Part shown: piece by piece, positions 24,928 to 33,431 of the stretch
How the letters are laid out: the number at the start of each line of letters is the position of its first letter
How positions within the stretch are numbered: the stretch's first letter is position 1
Position numbers and translations under genes: made by a program
Notes under the pieces: model-generated
The model's database searches: none
The model's input: the letters and a program-made list of their open reading frames with translations, nothing else
Told to the model about the DNA's origin: nothing
DNA from: a bacterium
GTDB lineage: Bacteria; Zhuqueibacterota; Zhuqueibacteria; Zhuqueibacterales; Zhuqueibacteraceae
Length of the DNA: 64,000 nt
Assembly (NCBI GenBank): GCA_023150945.1
Contig: JAKLJX010000012.1
Location: forward strand, 162,832 to 226,831
Direction of reading: 5' to 3'

Positions 24928-25884
24928 TTGAAAGCCGGATTTGAACTCAAAGACGGGGCCCTCGTCCCCAGCACTGGTGAGCAGCCCACGATTTTGGTCT
25001 ACGCCGCGCCCAGCGAGCAGGAAAAACAGCAGCTCATCGCAACTCTGCGACTGGATGCCTATGACCTGGAATCGGCCCTCGATCCCGATGAAATTTCGCG
25101 CGTGGAGTTTGCCAACGACCGGGTGGCCTTGATTTGGAAGCGGCCCAAGAATGCTTCTTTCGACCAGCGCTTGCAGCTCGATGTCGCCTCGCTCGGCCTG
25201 TTTCTGCACCAGGACCGGCTGCTGGTGATCATGAGCGAATTGGCGATTCCCTTCGCCGCCAAGGAGTTCCAGGGCGCAGGCTCGGCCGTGGAGATTCTGC
25301 TGCGCTTCCTGCTGCACACGGTGCATCATTACCTCGGGCATCTCAAGGCAATCAAACAACTCACAGTCGAGTTGGAATCCAAAATCAGCTCGTCGATGGA
25401 AAATCGCTACCTGCTGCAGATGTTTGCGCTCGGCGAGAGCCTGATTTATTATCTCAACGCCATCGAAGCCAACGGCGCGGTGCTGGCCAAGCTGCGCGGC
25501 AACGTCGAGCGCCTCAAGCTTTTGCGCCAGCAGGTGGAATCGCTCGACGACATCATTCTGGAAAACCAGCAATGCGCGCGGCAGGCGCAGATCTACAGCT
25601 CGGTGCTCTCCGGCCTGATGGACGCGCGCGGCACCATCATCAACAACAACATGAACGTGCTGTTGAAAAATCTCACGCTCATCAATATCATCTTTCTGCC
25701 GCTCAACCTCATCGCCAGCATCGGCGGCATGTCGGAATACAGCATGATGACCAAAGGCGCCGACTGGCGGCTGTCCTATGCGATTTTTTCGCTGGGCATG
25801 GTGGTGCTGGGCTGGGTGACGTGGGTGGTTTTGGTGCGCAGCCTGGACAAACGGCAGCGCAAGCGTGAAAACTTCAAACACTGA
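24928..25884 (+). CDS. CorA-like divalent metal ion channel
   Basis: 318 residues from a TTG start at 24928, supported by GGAGAAGAG just upstream and the match of the first strand. The long cytoplasmic domain has the CorA helical funnel (LHTVHHYLGHLKAIKQLTVE, YLLQMFALGESLIYYLNAIE, LRGNVERLKLLRQQVESLDD). Two C-terminal membrane helices follow (INIIFLPLNLIASIGGM and YAIFSLGMVVLGWVTWVVLV) with a basic tail. The selectivity loop normally reads GMN; here it is GMS (IGGMSEYSMMTKG), a variant subgroup. It probably carries Mg2+ or another divalent ion. The next gene starts eight bases downstream. Confidence 0.9.
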   Translation: MKAGFELKDGALVPSTGEQPTILVYAAPSEQEKQQLIATLRLDAYDLESALDPDEISRVEFANDRVALIWKRPKNASFDQRLQLDVASLGLFLHQDRLLVIMSELAIPFAAKEFQGAGSAVEILLRFLLHTVHHYLGHLKAIKQLTVELESKISSSMENRYLLQMFALGESLIYYLNAIEANGAVLAKLRGNVERLKLLRQQVESLDDIILENQQCARQAQIYSSVLSGLMDARGTIINNNMNVLLKNLTLINIIFLPLNLIASIGGMSEYSMMTKGADWRLSYAIFSLGMVVLGWVTWVVLVRSLDKRQRKRENFKH

Positions 25885-25892
25885 GGGAAGGT

Positions 25893-26939
25893 TTGGATAC
25901 CTCGCGACTGTCCCACTTGCTGCAAGCCTACCGCCAGGCGCCGCCCCAGTTCCACGCGACCAGCTATTGGCAGTCCTACGAAGAAGAGATCCTCCAGACC
26001 ATTGCTGCCGCAGATTTGAACGAGCTGCGCTCCGGCAAGTATCCGGTGTTTGCCTCGTTCGGATTCAGCGACGTGGTCTACACCTACCATCCCAACACGC
26101 CATGGTGGAAAAACTGGCTGCTCAAGCTCCTGCATCGCCACGTCATCAAGGATCGGCGGGTGCTGCCCTACGGTCTGCGCATTCCGGACATTCAGCGGAT
26201 GGCCTATCACTACTGCAAACTGCGTGGTGAGTTGAGCGGCGCCAGGTCGATCCGCGACCTCGCCATGTCCACCTTCGGCAATCCCGGTGATCTCTTCAAG
26301 ATTCAGGGCCGGGCCTACTCGGTTCACTTTCTGAGCTATTATCTGCGCTATTGCTTCGTGCAACAGTATGTTGGATTTCAGGGGGAGGAGACTGTGGTGG
26401 AGCTCGGCTCCGGCTCGGGCTATCAGATCGAAATTCTCAAAAAGCTCCATCCCGGGATGACGATTCTCTGTTTCGATTTGCCCGCGCAGATTTTTTTGTG
26501 TGAAACCTATCTCACGCACGCGCTGGGCCGCGGCCGGATTGTCGGCACCGAAGAAACGGCGCAAATGACGGACTTGTCCGGTCTGCGGCGCGGATTGGTC
26601 TATTGCTTCGGCAATTGGCAATTTCCCCTGCTCGAGCATTTCAAGTTCGACGGCTTTTGGAATGCGGCCAGCTTCGGCGAAATGGAGCCGGCGGTGGTGC
26701 AAAACTATTTGTCATATGTTCTGGGAAATGCCGAATGGATCTATTTGCTGCAAGCGCGCCGCGGCAAGGAAACCGTGGGCCGGGCCCGCGTGCGGCAGCC
26801 GATCACGTTTGAAGACTATGCCAGGTATCTGCCGGGATACACTTTGCGGAAACAGCAGCACGCTTACCAAGCCCACAAGCGGTTGACGCAATCCGGCGGC
26901 TATTTCGAGGCGGTGTGGGTGAAGGAAGAGAGCAGTTGA
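25893..26939 (+). CDS. Putative sugar O-methyltransferase family protein
   Basis: 348 residues from a TTG start at 25893 with GGGAAGG upstream. The core has TVVELGSGSGYQIEILKKLH at about residue 170, a class I SAM-binding motif I (E-x-G-x-G-x-G), then MTILCFDLPAQIFLCETYL. The layout, with a 150-residue N-terminal helical region and SFGEMEPAVVQNYLSYVL near the end, matches the family annotated as putative sugar O-methyltransferases (NanM-like), often in polysaccharide gene sets. No glycan genes are next to it. It is co-directional with, and eight bases after, the CorA-like gene, so likely one transcript. Confidence 0.8.
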   Translation: MDTSRLSHLLQAYRQAPPQFHATSYWQSYEEEILQTIAAADLNELRSGKYPVFASFGFSDVVYTYHPNTPWWKNWLLKLLHRHVIKDRRVLPYGLRIPDIQRMAYHYCKLRGELSGARSIRDLAMSTFGNPGDLFKIQGRAYSVHFLSYYLRYCFVQQYVGFQGEETVVELGSGSGYQIEILKKLHPGMTILCFDLPAQIFLCETYLTHALGRGRIVGTEETAQMTDLSGLRRGLVYCFGNWQFPLLEHFKFDGFWNAASFGEMEPAVVQNYLSYVLGNAEWIYLLQARRGKETVGRARVRQPITFEDYARYLPGYTLRKQQHAYQAHKRLTQSGGYFEAVWVKEESS

Positions 26940-26991
26940 AGCAACGCCACGTGGCGGCGGCCGGCCGTGGTGACACTTGCAGCGTAAATGG

Positions 26992-27040
26992 AAATCCCCT
27001 GGCGTTGCCCTTCACGGGCAATGCCAGGGGATTTGTTTTG
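26992..27040 (+). terminator. Strong hairpin terminator between convergent genes
   Basis: A 19-base stem (AAATCCCCTGGCGTTGCCC against GGGCAATGCCAGGGGATTT, one G-T pair) with a five-base loop TTCAC is followed by GTTTTG. It lies 53 bases after the methyltransferase stop and 43 bases before the stop of the opposing gene at 27083, and the A-rich left flank allows it to work in both directions. Confidence 0.8.
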
Positions 27041-27082
27041 CAACCGCTGTGATCCGCGATCCGCCGTGCACAGATCGGATGG

Positions 27083-28345
27083 TCAGCGTGGCGGCAAGCT
27101 GCCGTCGTCGCCGTTCTGGCCTTCCTGTTGCTGGCGGCGGGCTTCGCCTTCCAGAATGCGGCGCAACCGTTCAAGTTCGCGCTCGGCCTTGCGGCGCTCT
27201 TCTTTAATGCGTTCCAATTCCGCTTCGGCGGATTCGGTTTCACGCTGCTCTTTGATGATCTGTTCGAACAGCTCGCGCCGGCTTTCCGCTTTGCGCATGA
27301 GCAGATCGCGCTCGCTCATCGAGTATAGCGAGGTCGGCAGCAGGGTGATTTTCATGCCCAGGCTGACGCGCCAGGCCGAGTAGCGCGGCAGGGTGTAGAG
27401 CCGGGCTTCATTGCGGGCGGGCGTGGCGCTGCCGGACAGGCGCAAATCCGAGCTGGCATCGAGCGCCATCCAGCGATAAGGTTTGTAGGAGACGCCGGGC
27501 GTGAGATACATGACCGCGCTGCGGCTGAAGGCGGTGGTGGGCGGCGCGCTGATGAAGGCGCTGCCCAACAGCTCGAAGCGGAAGTTGAATTTTTCCGAAG
27601 GCAGAATCATGGCCGCGCCATAGAGAAATTCCTGCGTCATCTTGGTGACCGCAATCTGCGGCGCATCGCTGGAAAGGATTTGTCCGACGTCGTTGTGATT
27701 CCAGTAGCCCAGATTGAAATGCGCGCTGAAACCGTCTTCGGGATACAGCGGGTCGCGCGCAAATGACACCAGGGCGGTGGCGCCAAAGCTCACCTTGCCG
27801 GCGGAGTACGGCTCGAAGGGCAGGTTGTGCATCTTGGCGGTGGGCAGGCGCGTGCCCAATTCGATGCCATAGGTCATGGCGGCGCCGCGCTGGCCCAGGG
27901 AGGCGATCTTCAAGCGCAGAAAAATGTCATCGGGGATGTTGAAGGCTTTGCCGCGGCGGTTGGTGTCTTGGTAGATCATCGGCACCACCGACAATTCGAA
28001 GTGACGGCTGATGCCGTAATTCAAAGCCGCGCCACCCTGCACATTCCAATAGGCCACGGCGGTGGTATCGCCTTTGGGATTGGAGGCCGGCGGCGGCACA
28101 TTCACCACCTTGCCGTAGAAACGGGTGTGGGTGTACAGGGTCAGGTAGCCCGGCTCCAGGTTCCAGGCGGAGCGGACAAAGGTCGGGCCGCGCCCGCCGT
28201 GGAACGGCACCTGCGCCTGCGTTTCCGGCGCGCCGGCGAGCAACGCCACCAGGCTGCACAGCGCGATGCGCATCCCAAACCGTCCTCGGGGCGAGCCGTA
28301 CGCGGACCGCCCTGAGAAGGAAAGCCGAGATGTAAGCTGAATCAT
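27083..28345 (-). CDS. Outer-membrane beta-barrel protein with C-terminal coiled coil
   Basis: 420 residues from ATG at 28345, with GGAGG upstream. A signal peptide (MRIALCSLVALLAGAPETQAQ after a basic stretch) precedes alternating beta strands (AWNLEPGYLTLYTHTRFYGK, AALNYGISRHFELSVVPM, YGIELGTRLPTAKMHNLPF, YLTPGVSYKPYRWMALDAS) typical of a 10- to 14-stranded barrel. After the last strand (YSAWRVSLGMKITLLPTSLY) comes a highly charged coiled coil of about 70 residues (SAEAELERIKEERRKAEREL) ending in a Gly/Pro tail. A barrel with a long helical tail is uncommon; the tail may face the periplasm and touch peptidoglycan. No family name. Confidence 0.8.
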   Translation of the reverse strand: MIQLTSRLSFSGRSAYGSPRGRFGMRIALCSLVALLAGAPETQAQVPFHGGRGPTFVRSAWNLEPGYLTLYTHTRFYGKVVNVPPPASNPKGDTTAVAYWNVQGGAALNYGISRHFELSVVPMIYQDTNRRGKAFNIPDDIFLRLKIASLGQRGAAMTYGIELGTRLPTAKMHNLPFEPYSAGKVSFGATALVSFARDPLYPEDGFSAHFNLGYWNHNDVGQILSSDAPQIAVTKMTQEFLYGAAMILPSEKFNFRFELLGSAFISAPPTTAFSRSAVMYLTPGVSYKPYRWMALDASSDLRLSGSATPARNEARLYTLPRYSAWRVSLGMKITLLPTSLYSMSERDLLMRKAESRRELFEQIIKEQRETESAEAELERIKEERRKAERELERLRRILEGEARRQQQEGQNGDDGSLPPR

Positions 28346-29200
28346 GATGAAAACCTCCAGAAAAATTTGTGTCACGGCAGAATTACGGATCTAAACTGAT
28401 TTCGAGCAAATCGCCGGCGGGCTTCGCCGCGGTCGCCGGTGCGAAGCTCGTGCAATCGTGTCGTCGCTCATAGGCTCGCATGAACTCGCTGGGGGGGCTC
28501 GCCGTGTCTGTTGGTCGTGGAGATTGGTGGCGTGCGGTCGGAACCAAGCCCGTCCGGATGGGGCTCAATCGGGGTTGCCTTTTCGGCTTTCATCCCACGG
28601 GAGGAGGTGATCAACTACACTGAAAAGTGCAAATCCCTGTTGCCCATTGCGGCCCGCCCGTTCGCCTGCGCCGCCGCGCGAGTTTTGCGGCACGCGCACG
28701 CTGGCGGCAGGTTGGCGCAGACGGAGCTGCGGCTCATCATGACGTCCAGTCACCACGGACAACGCACTGTTCCTTCGGCCACTACTGCCGTCCCCCGGCT
28801 GCGCTGGCAGCCTTCCCCTGCTGGCGGCGGCCTCCTGGGTGCCCGCCGCGTTTCCTCTTCGCCGAAGGCTCACGCCCTTTCATTGTCGCCAGGAGATACC
28901 AACAATTTTGTGCGTTCGCAGAAAGTTTTTGGCCCTGGTTCGTTAAATGTTTCTGACAATAGCAGTCGCGGGCGCCCATCACCGCTGCTGTCCTCCGGCT
29001 GTTGTCCGGCCGGACGATGGCAGCCCAAAGGAGCGTTCCAGCCTGCTAACAATGCTATCGCGGTTATCGTACCCGCCTGCTGCCAAAAATGCGTAAGCGG
29101 CAAGACAAAATTGGCCTTGTTTTTCATGGGCCTCTGCCGGCATCAGGTCGCGCAGGCTTGGCAGCCGCACCGCGACCGCGGCCACGTTCCAGAAACAGTG
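28346..29200. other. Long intergenic region without a supported gene
   Basis: About 850 bases between divergent genes. Open frames exist on both strands (up to 267 codons) but they show no family resemblance, are rich in Arg/Pro/Ser and lack consistent ribosome sites. No hairpin array, tRNA or obvious mobile element is visible. Promoters of both flanking genes must lie here or just beside it. Confidence 0.5.
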
Positions 29201-29229
29201 TTGACGTTTTGGGGAATAAAGCGTATTTT
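29201..29229 (+). promoter_or_regulatory. Sigma-70-type promoter for fabF
   Basis: TTGACG (29201-29206), a 17-base spacer, and TATTTT (29224-29229). It lies 97 bases before the fabF ATG at 29326, which itself has GGAG at normal distance. Confidence 0.55.
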
Positions 29230-29325
29230 CCGCGAACCGTTTGGCAACTACAAGCCGGCGCATTCAACCGCGGAGCAAGTTAAGAGCAGGAGGCATTCGC
29301 GATTTGTCACGTAGCGGAGAACAAC

Positions 29326-30594
29326 ATGCATTCAACCCTTCAGCGCAAACGAGTTTTCATCACGGGTATGGGCTTGGTGACGCCCCTGGGACTCACCATC
29401 GAAGAGAACTGGTCGGCATTGATGGCGGGACTTTCGGGGATCGGCCCGATCACGCACTTTGATGCCTCCCATCTGAGCACCCAGATTGCAGGAGAGGTCA
29501 GAAACTTTCACCCCGAACACTACATGGAGGTGAAAGAGATCCGGCATTACGACCGGTACGTGCACCTCGCGGTGGCGGCGGCGGACAAGGCGCTGGCTGA
29601 TGCCGGCCTCTCCGCGGAGAATCTGCCGCACGAGCGCACCGGCCTGCTGATCGGCTCCGGCATGGGCGGCATGGAAACCTTCGTGAACAACACCCGCGCG
29701 CTGATCGAGAAGGGGCCGCGCCGCGTTTCGCCGTATTTCGTGCCGGCGGTGATCGCCAACATGGCCTCCGGTTTTCTCACCATTCGCTACGGCATTCAAG
29801 GCCCGAATTTCTCCATCGTGTCGGCCTGTGCCACCGGCGCGCATTCCATCGGCGAAGGTCTGGAGATGATTCGCAAAGGCATCGCAGAGGTGATGCTGGT
29901 GGGCGGCGCGGAGGCCGCGGTCATCGAGCTGGGCGTGGCGGGCTTCATCGCGGCCAAGGCGCTCTCCAAACACAATCATCCGCCGGAAAAAGCCAGCCGG
30001 CCGTTCGATCTGGCGCGTGACGGCTTCGTGATGGGTGAAGGCGCGGGCGTGCTGGTGCTCGAAAGCGAAGCGCATGCGGCCAGCCGCAACGCGCGCGTGT
30101 GGGCCGAACTGCTGGGCTCGGGCTCCTCGTCCGATGCTTATCATCCCACGGCGCCACGCACCGACGGCACCGGCGCCGCCAAGGCGATTCGCTTTGCCCT
30201 GGCTGACGCCGGACTTGCCAACGAGCAGATCGGCTACATCAATGCTCACGCCACATCGACGCCGTTGGGCGACCGCGCGGAAGCCGCCGCGATTCGCCAC
30301 CATTTTGGCGAGCATACCAAAAAGATCGCGGTCAGCTCCACCAAGTCGATGACCGGCCATTTGCTCGGCGCCGCCGGCGCGGTGGAGGCGGCCTACACGG
30401 CGATGGCGTTGCATCATCAAATGCTGCCGCCGACGATCAACCTGCACGAGGTCGATCCCGAATGTGATCTCGATCACGTCGCGAATCAACCGCGGCCGGC
30501 CAAACTGCAGTATGCCATTTCCAATGCCTTCGGCTTCGGCGGCACCAACGCCACGCTGGTGTTGGGCCGGTATGAGGGAGAAGGCGCACGCTGA
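29326..30594 (+). CDS. fabF: Beta-ketoacyl-ACP synthase II (KAS II)
   Basis: 422 residues. The protein condenses malonyl-ACP with acyl-ACP in fatty acid elongation. The start at 29326 (MHSTLQRKRVFITGMGLVTP) fits the family with a six-residue extension. The catalytic triad is visible: Cys in SIVSACATGAHSIGEG (about residue 172), His in YINAHATSTPLGD (about 310) and His in STKSMTGHLLGAAGAVEA (about 347); GFGGTNATLVLGRY closes the fold. It is monocistronic here, without acpP or other fab genes next to it, behind its own promoter. Confidence 0.96.
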   Translation: MHSTLQRKRVFITGMGLVTPLGLTIEENWSALMAGLSGIGPITHFDASHLSTQIAGEVRNFHPEHYMEVKEIRHYDRYVHLAVAAADKALADAGLSAENLPHERTGLLIGSGMGGMETFVNNTRALIEKGPRRVSPYFVPAVIANMASGFLTIRYGIQGPNFSIVSACATGAHSIGEGLEMIRKGIAEVMLVGGAEAAVIELGVAGFIAAKALSKHNHPPEKASRPFDLARDGFVMGEGAGVLVLESEAHAASRNARVWAELLGSGSSSDAYHPTAPRTDGTGAAKAIRFALADAGLANEQIGYINAHATSTPLGDRAEAAAIRHHFGEHTKKIAVSSTKSMTGHLLGAAGAVEAAYTAMALHHQMLPPTINLHEVDPECDLDHVANQPRPAKLQYAISNAFGFGGTNATLVLGRYEGEGAR

Positions 30595-30608
30595 ATTTTC
30601 AACTGGCA

Positions 30609-30880
30609 GGCGCGGGGGCGGGAAGCGCAGGAGTTTTCATCCGCAGATGGCGCAGATGACGCAGATGGTGATGAGGGTGTTGGCAGGCGCGGGGGCGGGA
30701 AGCGCAGGAGTTTTCATCCGCAGATGGCGAAGATGACGCAGATGGTGATGAGGGTGCCGGCAGGTGCGAGGGCGGAGCGCAGGGGTTTTCATCCGCAGAT
30801 GGTGATGAGGGTGCTGGCAGGCGCGGGGGCGGGAAGCGCAGGGGTTTTCATCCGCAGATGGCGCAGATGGTGTTGGTGGA
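30609..30880. repeat. Four tandem copies of a 57-77 bp unit
   Basis: Units start at 30609, 30686, 30763 and 30820, each opening GG(C/T)GCG(G/A)GGGCGG and containing TTTTCATCCGCAGATGG. Within the longer units the 9-base word CGCAGATGA/G is itself repeated (GATGGCGCAGATGACGCAGA). Copies differ by internal loss of the CGCAGAT words and by scattered changes. The block lies between the convergent fabF and kinase genes, outside coding sequence. Similar 'CGCAGATGACGCAGATGG' text is dispersed in many genomes as I recall. Confidence 0.85.
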
Positions 30881-30932
30881 CGCAACAATTGTCGGCGGGT
30901 GCGACTGAAGAGCGTGTGCAATGCGCTCGCCT

Positions 30933-33431
30933 TCACGGCGGCCAGCTTGCGGCCACGCGAAAGCCGAGATTGTTGCTGCGAAATGTGGGCGCGATGCCGC
31001 GGCGATAGGCAATCTGCAGCCGCGCCGGCGTGTCGCTCCACGAGCCGCCGCGAATCACCCGTTCGTTCCCCAACGGAACCGTCACGCCATTCTGCGCCGG
31101 GCCGTTGGCGGTGGCAAACCAGCCGCTGCACCATTCCCACACATTACCGGTCATATCGCAAATCCCCAGGGCATTCGTGCCGAATTTGCCCACCGGCGCG
31201 GTGAATGCATGGCGATCGTCATAATTGCGCCAGATGACCGGCCAGTCCGGAAAAACCTTCTTCAGGGCTTCATCGGCAACGTTGCCGCCGCGTGTGAGTT
31301 GCGGCGGCCCGTTGCCCCAACTGTATTTCATGTCCGTTTTCCCGCTGCGCGCCGCAAATTCCCACTCCGCCTCGGTCGGTAAGCGATATTTTTCCGCGCG
31401 GTTTTGCGACAGCCAATTGCAGAACTCCACCGCGTCCTCCCAAGACACCCCCACGACCGGATGATCAGGATCATGCAGGGCCGGCCCGAGCTGTTTGTAG
31501 AAGCCGTCGCTGCCGGTGCGGTAGTGATATTTGCTGCCGGCGTCCATCCATTCCGGAAAATGCCTGCCGGTTGCCTCGACGAACGCCAGATACTCGCGAT
31601 TGGTCACTTCATGTTTGCCGATGAGGAAATCACCGAGCGTGACGGTTTTGGGCCCGCCGGTCGCTTCATCGTTCGCAGCCTCGCGGCGCCAGCTACTGGC
31701 TTGCACCAACACCATGCCCTCGGGAAGGCGGGCGGTTGCCCGCTCCCCGGCGCGCGAGTTCGATTCGCGAAAGACTTGCCGGCTGACGAGGAGATTCTTC
31801 GGCGGGGTATTGCGCGTGCGCGGGGCAGTCTCGTTGTTCAATTCTGCTGCGTTTTTTTCTTTCTCTGCAAGCAGGCGATTCGAGTTTGATTCCGGCGGCT
31901 TCCCCGCGGTGCGACTCTGCGGGGCCGGGACAATGAGCGGGTTGCTTGCCGGCTTTTGTGCCGAGGGTCCGGAGTTGGCGGAACTGGCCGGCACCGCGGC
32001 CGCGCCGTTCGCGGGAGCGGGCGGGGCGGCAGTGCGCCCCGGAGGGCCCGCAGTTGTAGCAGCGGCCGCCGTTTCTTCTGCTTCGACAAATTGATTGGCG
32101 CGCACCAGCAGCCACCGTAAAGACTGGGTGAGGTAGGCTTGGGTGGCCGGCTCGCGCAAAATTGCCCAGGACAAAAGCGAAGAAGCTGCGAGGAACACTG
32201 CCGTGATGAGCAGGCTTTGCTTGAATGGCATTGGCCGCGTTCGTGAACTGCGGCGCGGCGGGGTGGCGTTGCGGGCAGCGGCAGCAGGCTTGCTGATGCC
32301 GTTTTCGCCGGTGGGCCTTCTTGCCGGCGCGGGGGTGGCTGCCAACATGATTTTGTCCGCAGTGGTTGCTGCCACTTCGCTGCCGGCGAGGATGGGTGTC
32401 GCGCCGGTGGCGGGCGCTGCCGCCACGGCCGTGCGTGGCTCCGCCTTGCGATTCAGGCGAAAGACCTGTTGGCCCTGCGCACCCTGCCGCAGCTTGTGCA
32501 GCCGCCGGCCAACTTCCGCGGCGCTCGCCGGCCGGTCCTTCGGATTTTTCGCCAGTAGTTGCTGCACGAGATCAGCCATGCCGGCGGGAAAGCCCACCAG
32601 CATTTCATCGAGCCGCGGCGGTGCCGTGTTCACGATGGCGTTGATCAACTCGCTTTCGTTCAACGCATCGAAGGGAAGCTGCGCGGTGAGCGATTCATAA
32701 AAAATCACGCCCAGGCTGTAGAGGTCGGTGCGATGATCGACCGGCTGGCCGAGATACTGCTCCGGCGAAGAATACACCGGCGAGCCGATGCGCGCCTGAT
32801 AGCGCGTCAAGCGCGCATTGGATTCGAGAATCTTGGCCACGCCGAAATCCACCACCTTCACCATCTCATTGCCGTGCTCATCGTGCACCAGCATGATATT
32901 GTCGGGCTTGAGATCGCGGTGAATGACATTGTTGGCGAGCATGCAGGAAAGCGCGGCGCATATCTGGGTGCCGAGCTCGAGCACCTGATCGAGCGAGAGC
33001 GCGCCGTGCCGGCTCAGGCGCTGGCCGAGCGACATGCCTTCGAGAAACTCCATCACGAAGTATACCATGCCGTCGGCGGTCTCGCCGAAATCATAGACGC
33101 TCACGACGTTGGGATGCTTGATGCGCGCCGCCACTTGCGCTTCCTGGTAGAAGCGCTGGCGGATTTCGGCGTTGGTGAGAAAATCCGGCCGGATGAATTT
33201 GATCGCCACGAAATCTTCGATGAACATGCGGCGCGCGCGAAACACGCTGCCCATGCCGCCCTCGCCCAGCTTGGCGTGCAGTTGGTAGCGCCGGTCGATC
33301 ACCATGCCGATTTGCGGCTGGGGATAAGCCCGCAGGCCGCCGCCGGCGGCCCTGACGCCGGCGCACGCATGCGGCCGGGTGGCGTCATAAGGCGACTGGC
33401 ATTTGGTGCAAGTCTTGATGGTGGTTCTCAT
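30933..33431 (-). CDS. Membrane Ser/Thr protein kinase fused to a SUMF1 (formylglycine-enzyme-like) domain
   Basis: 832 residues. The N-terminus TCTKCQSPYDATRPHAC looks like a small zinc ribbon. The kinase domain (about 45-300) has GEGGMGSVFRARR, the VAIKFIR lysine, the catalytic loop NVIHRDLKPDNIML and VDFGVAKIL. A Pro/Ala-rich linker and one membrane segment (QSLLITAVFLAASSLLSWAI, about 405) lead to a second low-complexity linker. The SUMF1/FGE-sulfatase domain (about 580-830) contains PEGMVLVQASSW, HEVTNREYLAFVEATG, YRLPTEAEWEFAARSG, GNVWEWCSGWF and NNLGFRVAA. Kinase inside and SUMF domain outside suggests a sensor of envelope ligands. Its start overlaps the upstream gene's stop by four bases (33428-33431). 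Confidence 0.93.
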   Translation of the reverse strand: MRTTIKTCTKCQSPYDATRPHACAGVRAAGGGLRAYPQPQIGMVIDRRYQLHAKLGEGGMGSVFRARRMFIEDFVAIKFIRPDFLTNAEIRQRFYQEAQVAARIKHPNVVSVYDFGETADGMVYFVMEFLEGMSLGQRLSRHGALSLDQVLELGTQICAALSCMLANNVIHRDLKPDNIMLVHDEHGNEMVKVVDFGVAKILESNARLTRYQARIGSPVYSSPEQYLGQPVDHRTDLYSLGVIFYESLTAQLPFDALNESELINAIVNTAPPRLDEMLVGFPAGMADLVQQLLAKNPKDRPASAAEVGRRLHKLRQGAQGQQVFRLNRKAEPRTAVAAAPATGATPILAGSEVAATTADKIMLAATPAPARRPTGENGISKPAAAARNATPPRRSSRTRPMPFKQSLLITAVFLAASSLLSWAILREPATQAYLTQSLRWLLVRANQFVEAEETAAAATTAGPPGRTAAPPAPANGAAAVPASSANSGPSAQKPASNPLIVPAPQSRTAGKPPESNSNRLLAEKEKNAAELNNETAPRTRNTPPKNLLVSRQVFRESNSRAGERATARLPEGMVLVQASSWRREAANDEATGGPKTVTLGDFLIGKHEVTNREYLAFVEATGRHFPEWMDAGSKYHYRTGSDGFYKQLGPALHDPDHPVVGVSWEDAVEFCNWLSQNRAEKYRLPTEAEWEFAARSGKTDMKYSWGNGPPQLTRGGNVADEALKKVFPDWPVIWRNYDDRHAFTAPVGKFGTNALGICDMTGNVWEWCSGWFATANGPAQNGVTVPLGNERVIRGGSWSDTPARLQIAYRRGIAPTFRSNNLGFRVAASWPP

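Noticed and set aside
28511..29314. 267-codon plus-strand frame before fabF
   Set aside because: No domain, no ribosome site, and it overlaps the fabF promoter; regarded as non-coding.
30609..30880. Possible CRISPR array
   Set aside because: The units are tandem copies without unique spacers of constant size, and no cas gene is present.
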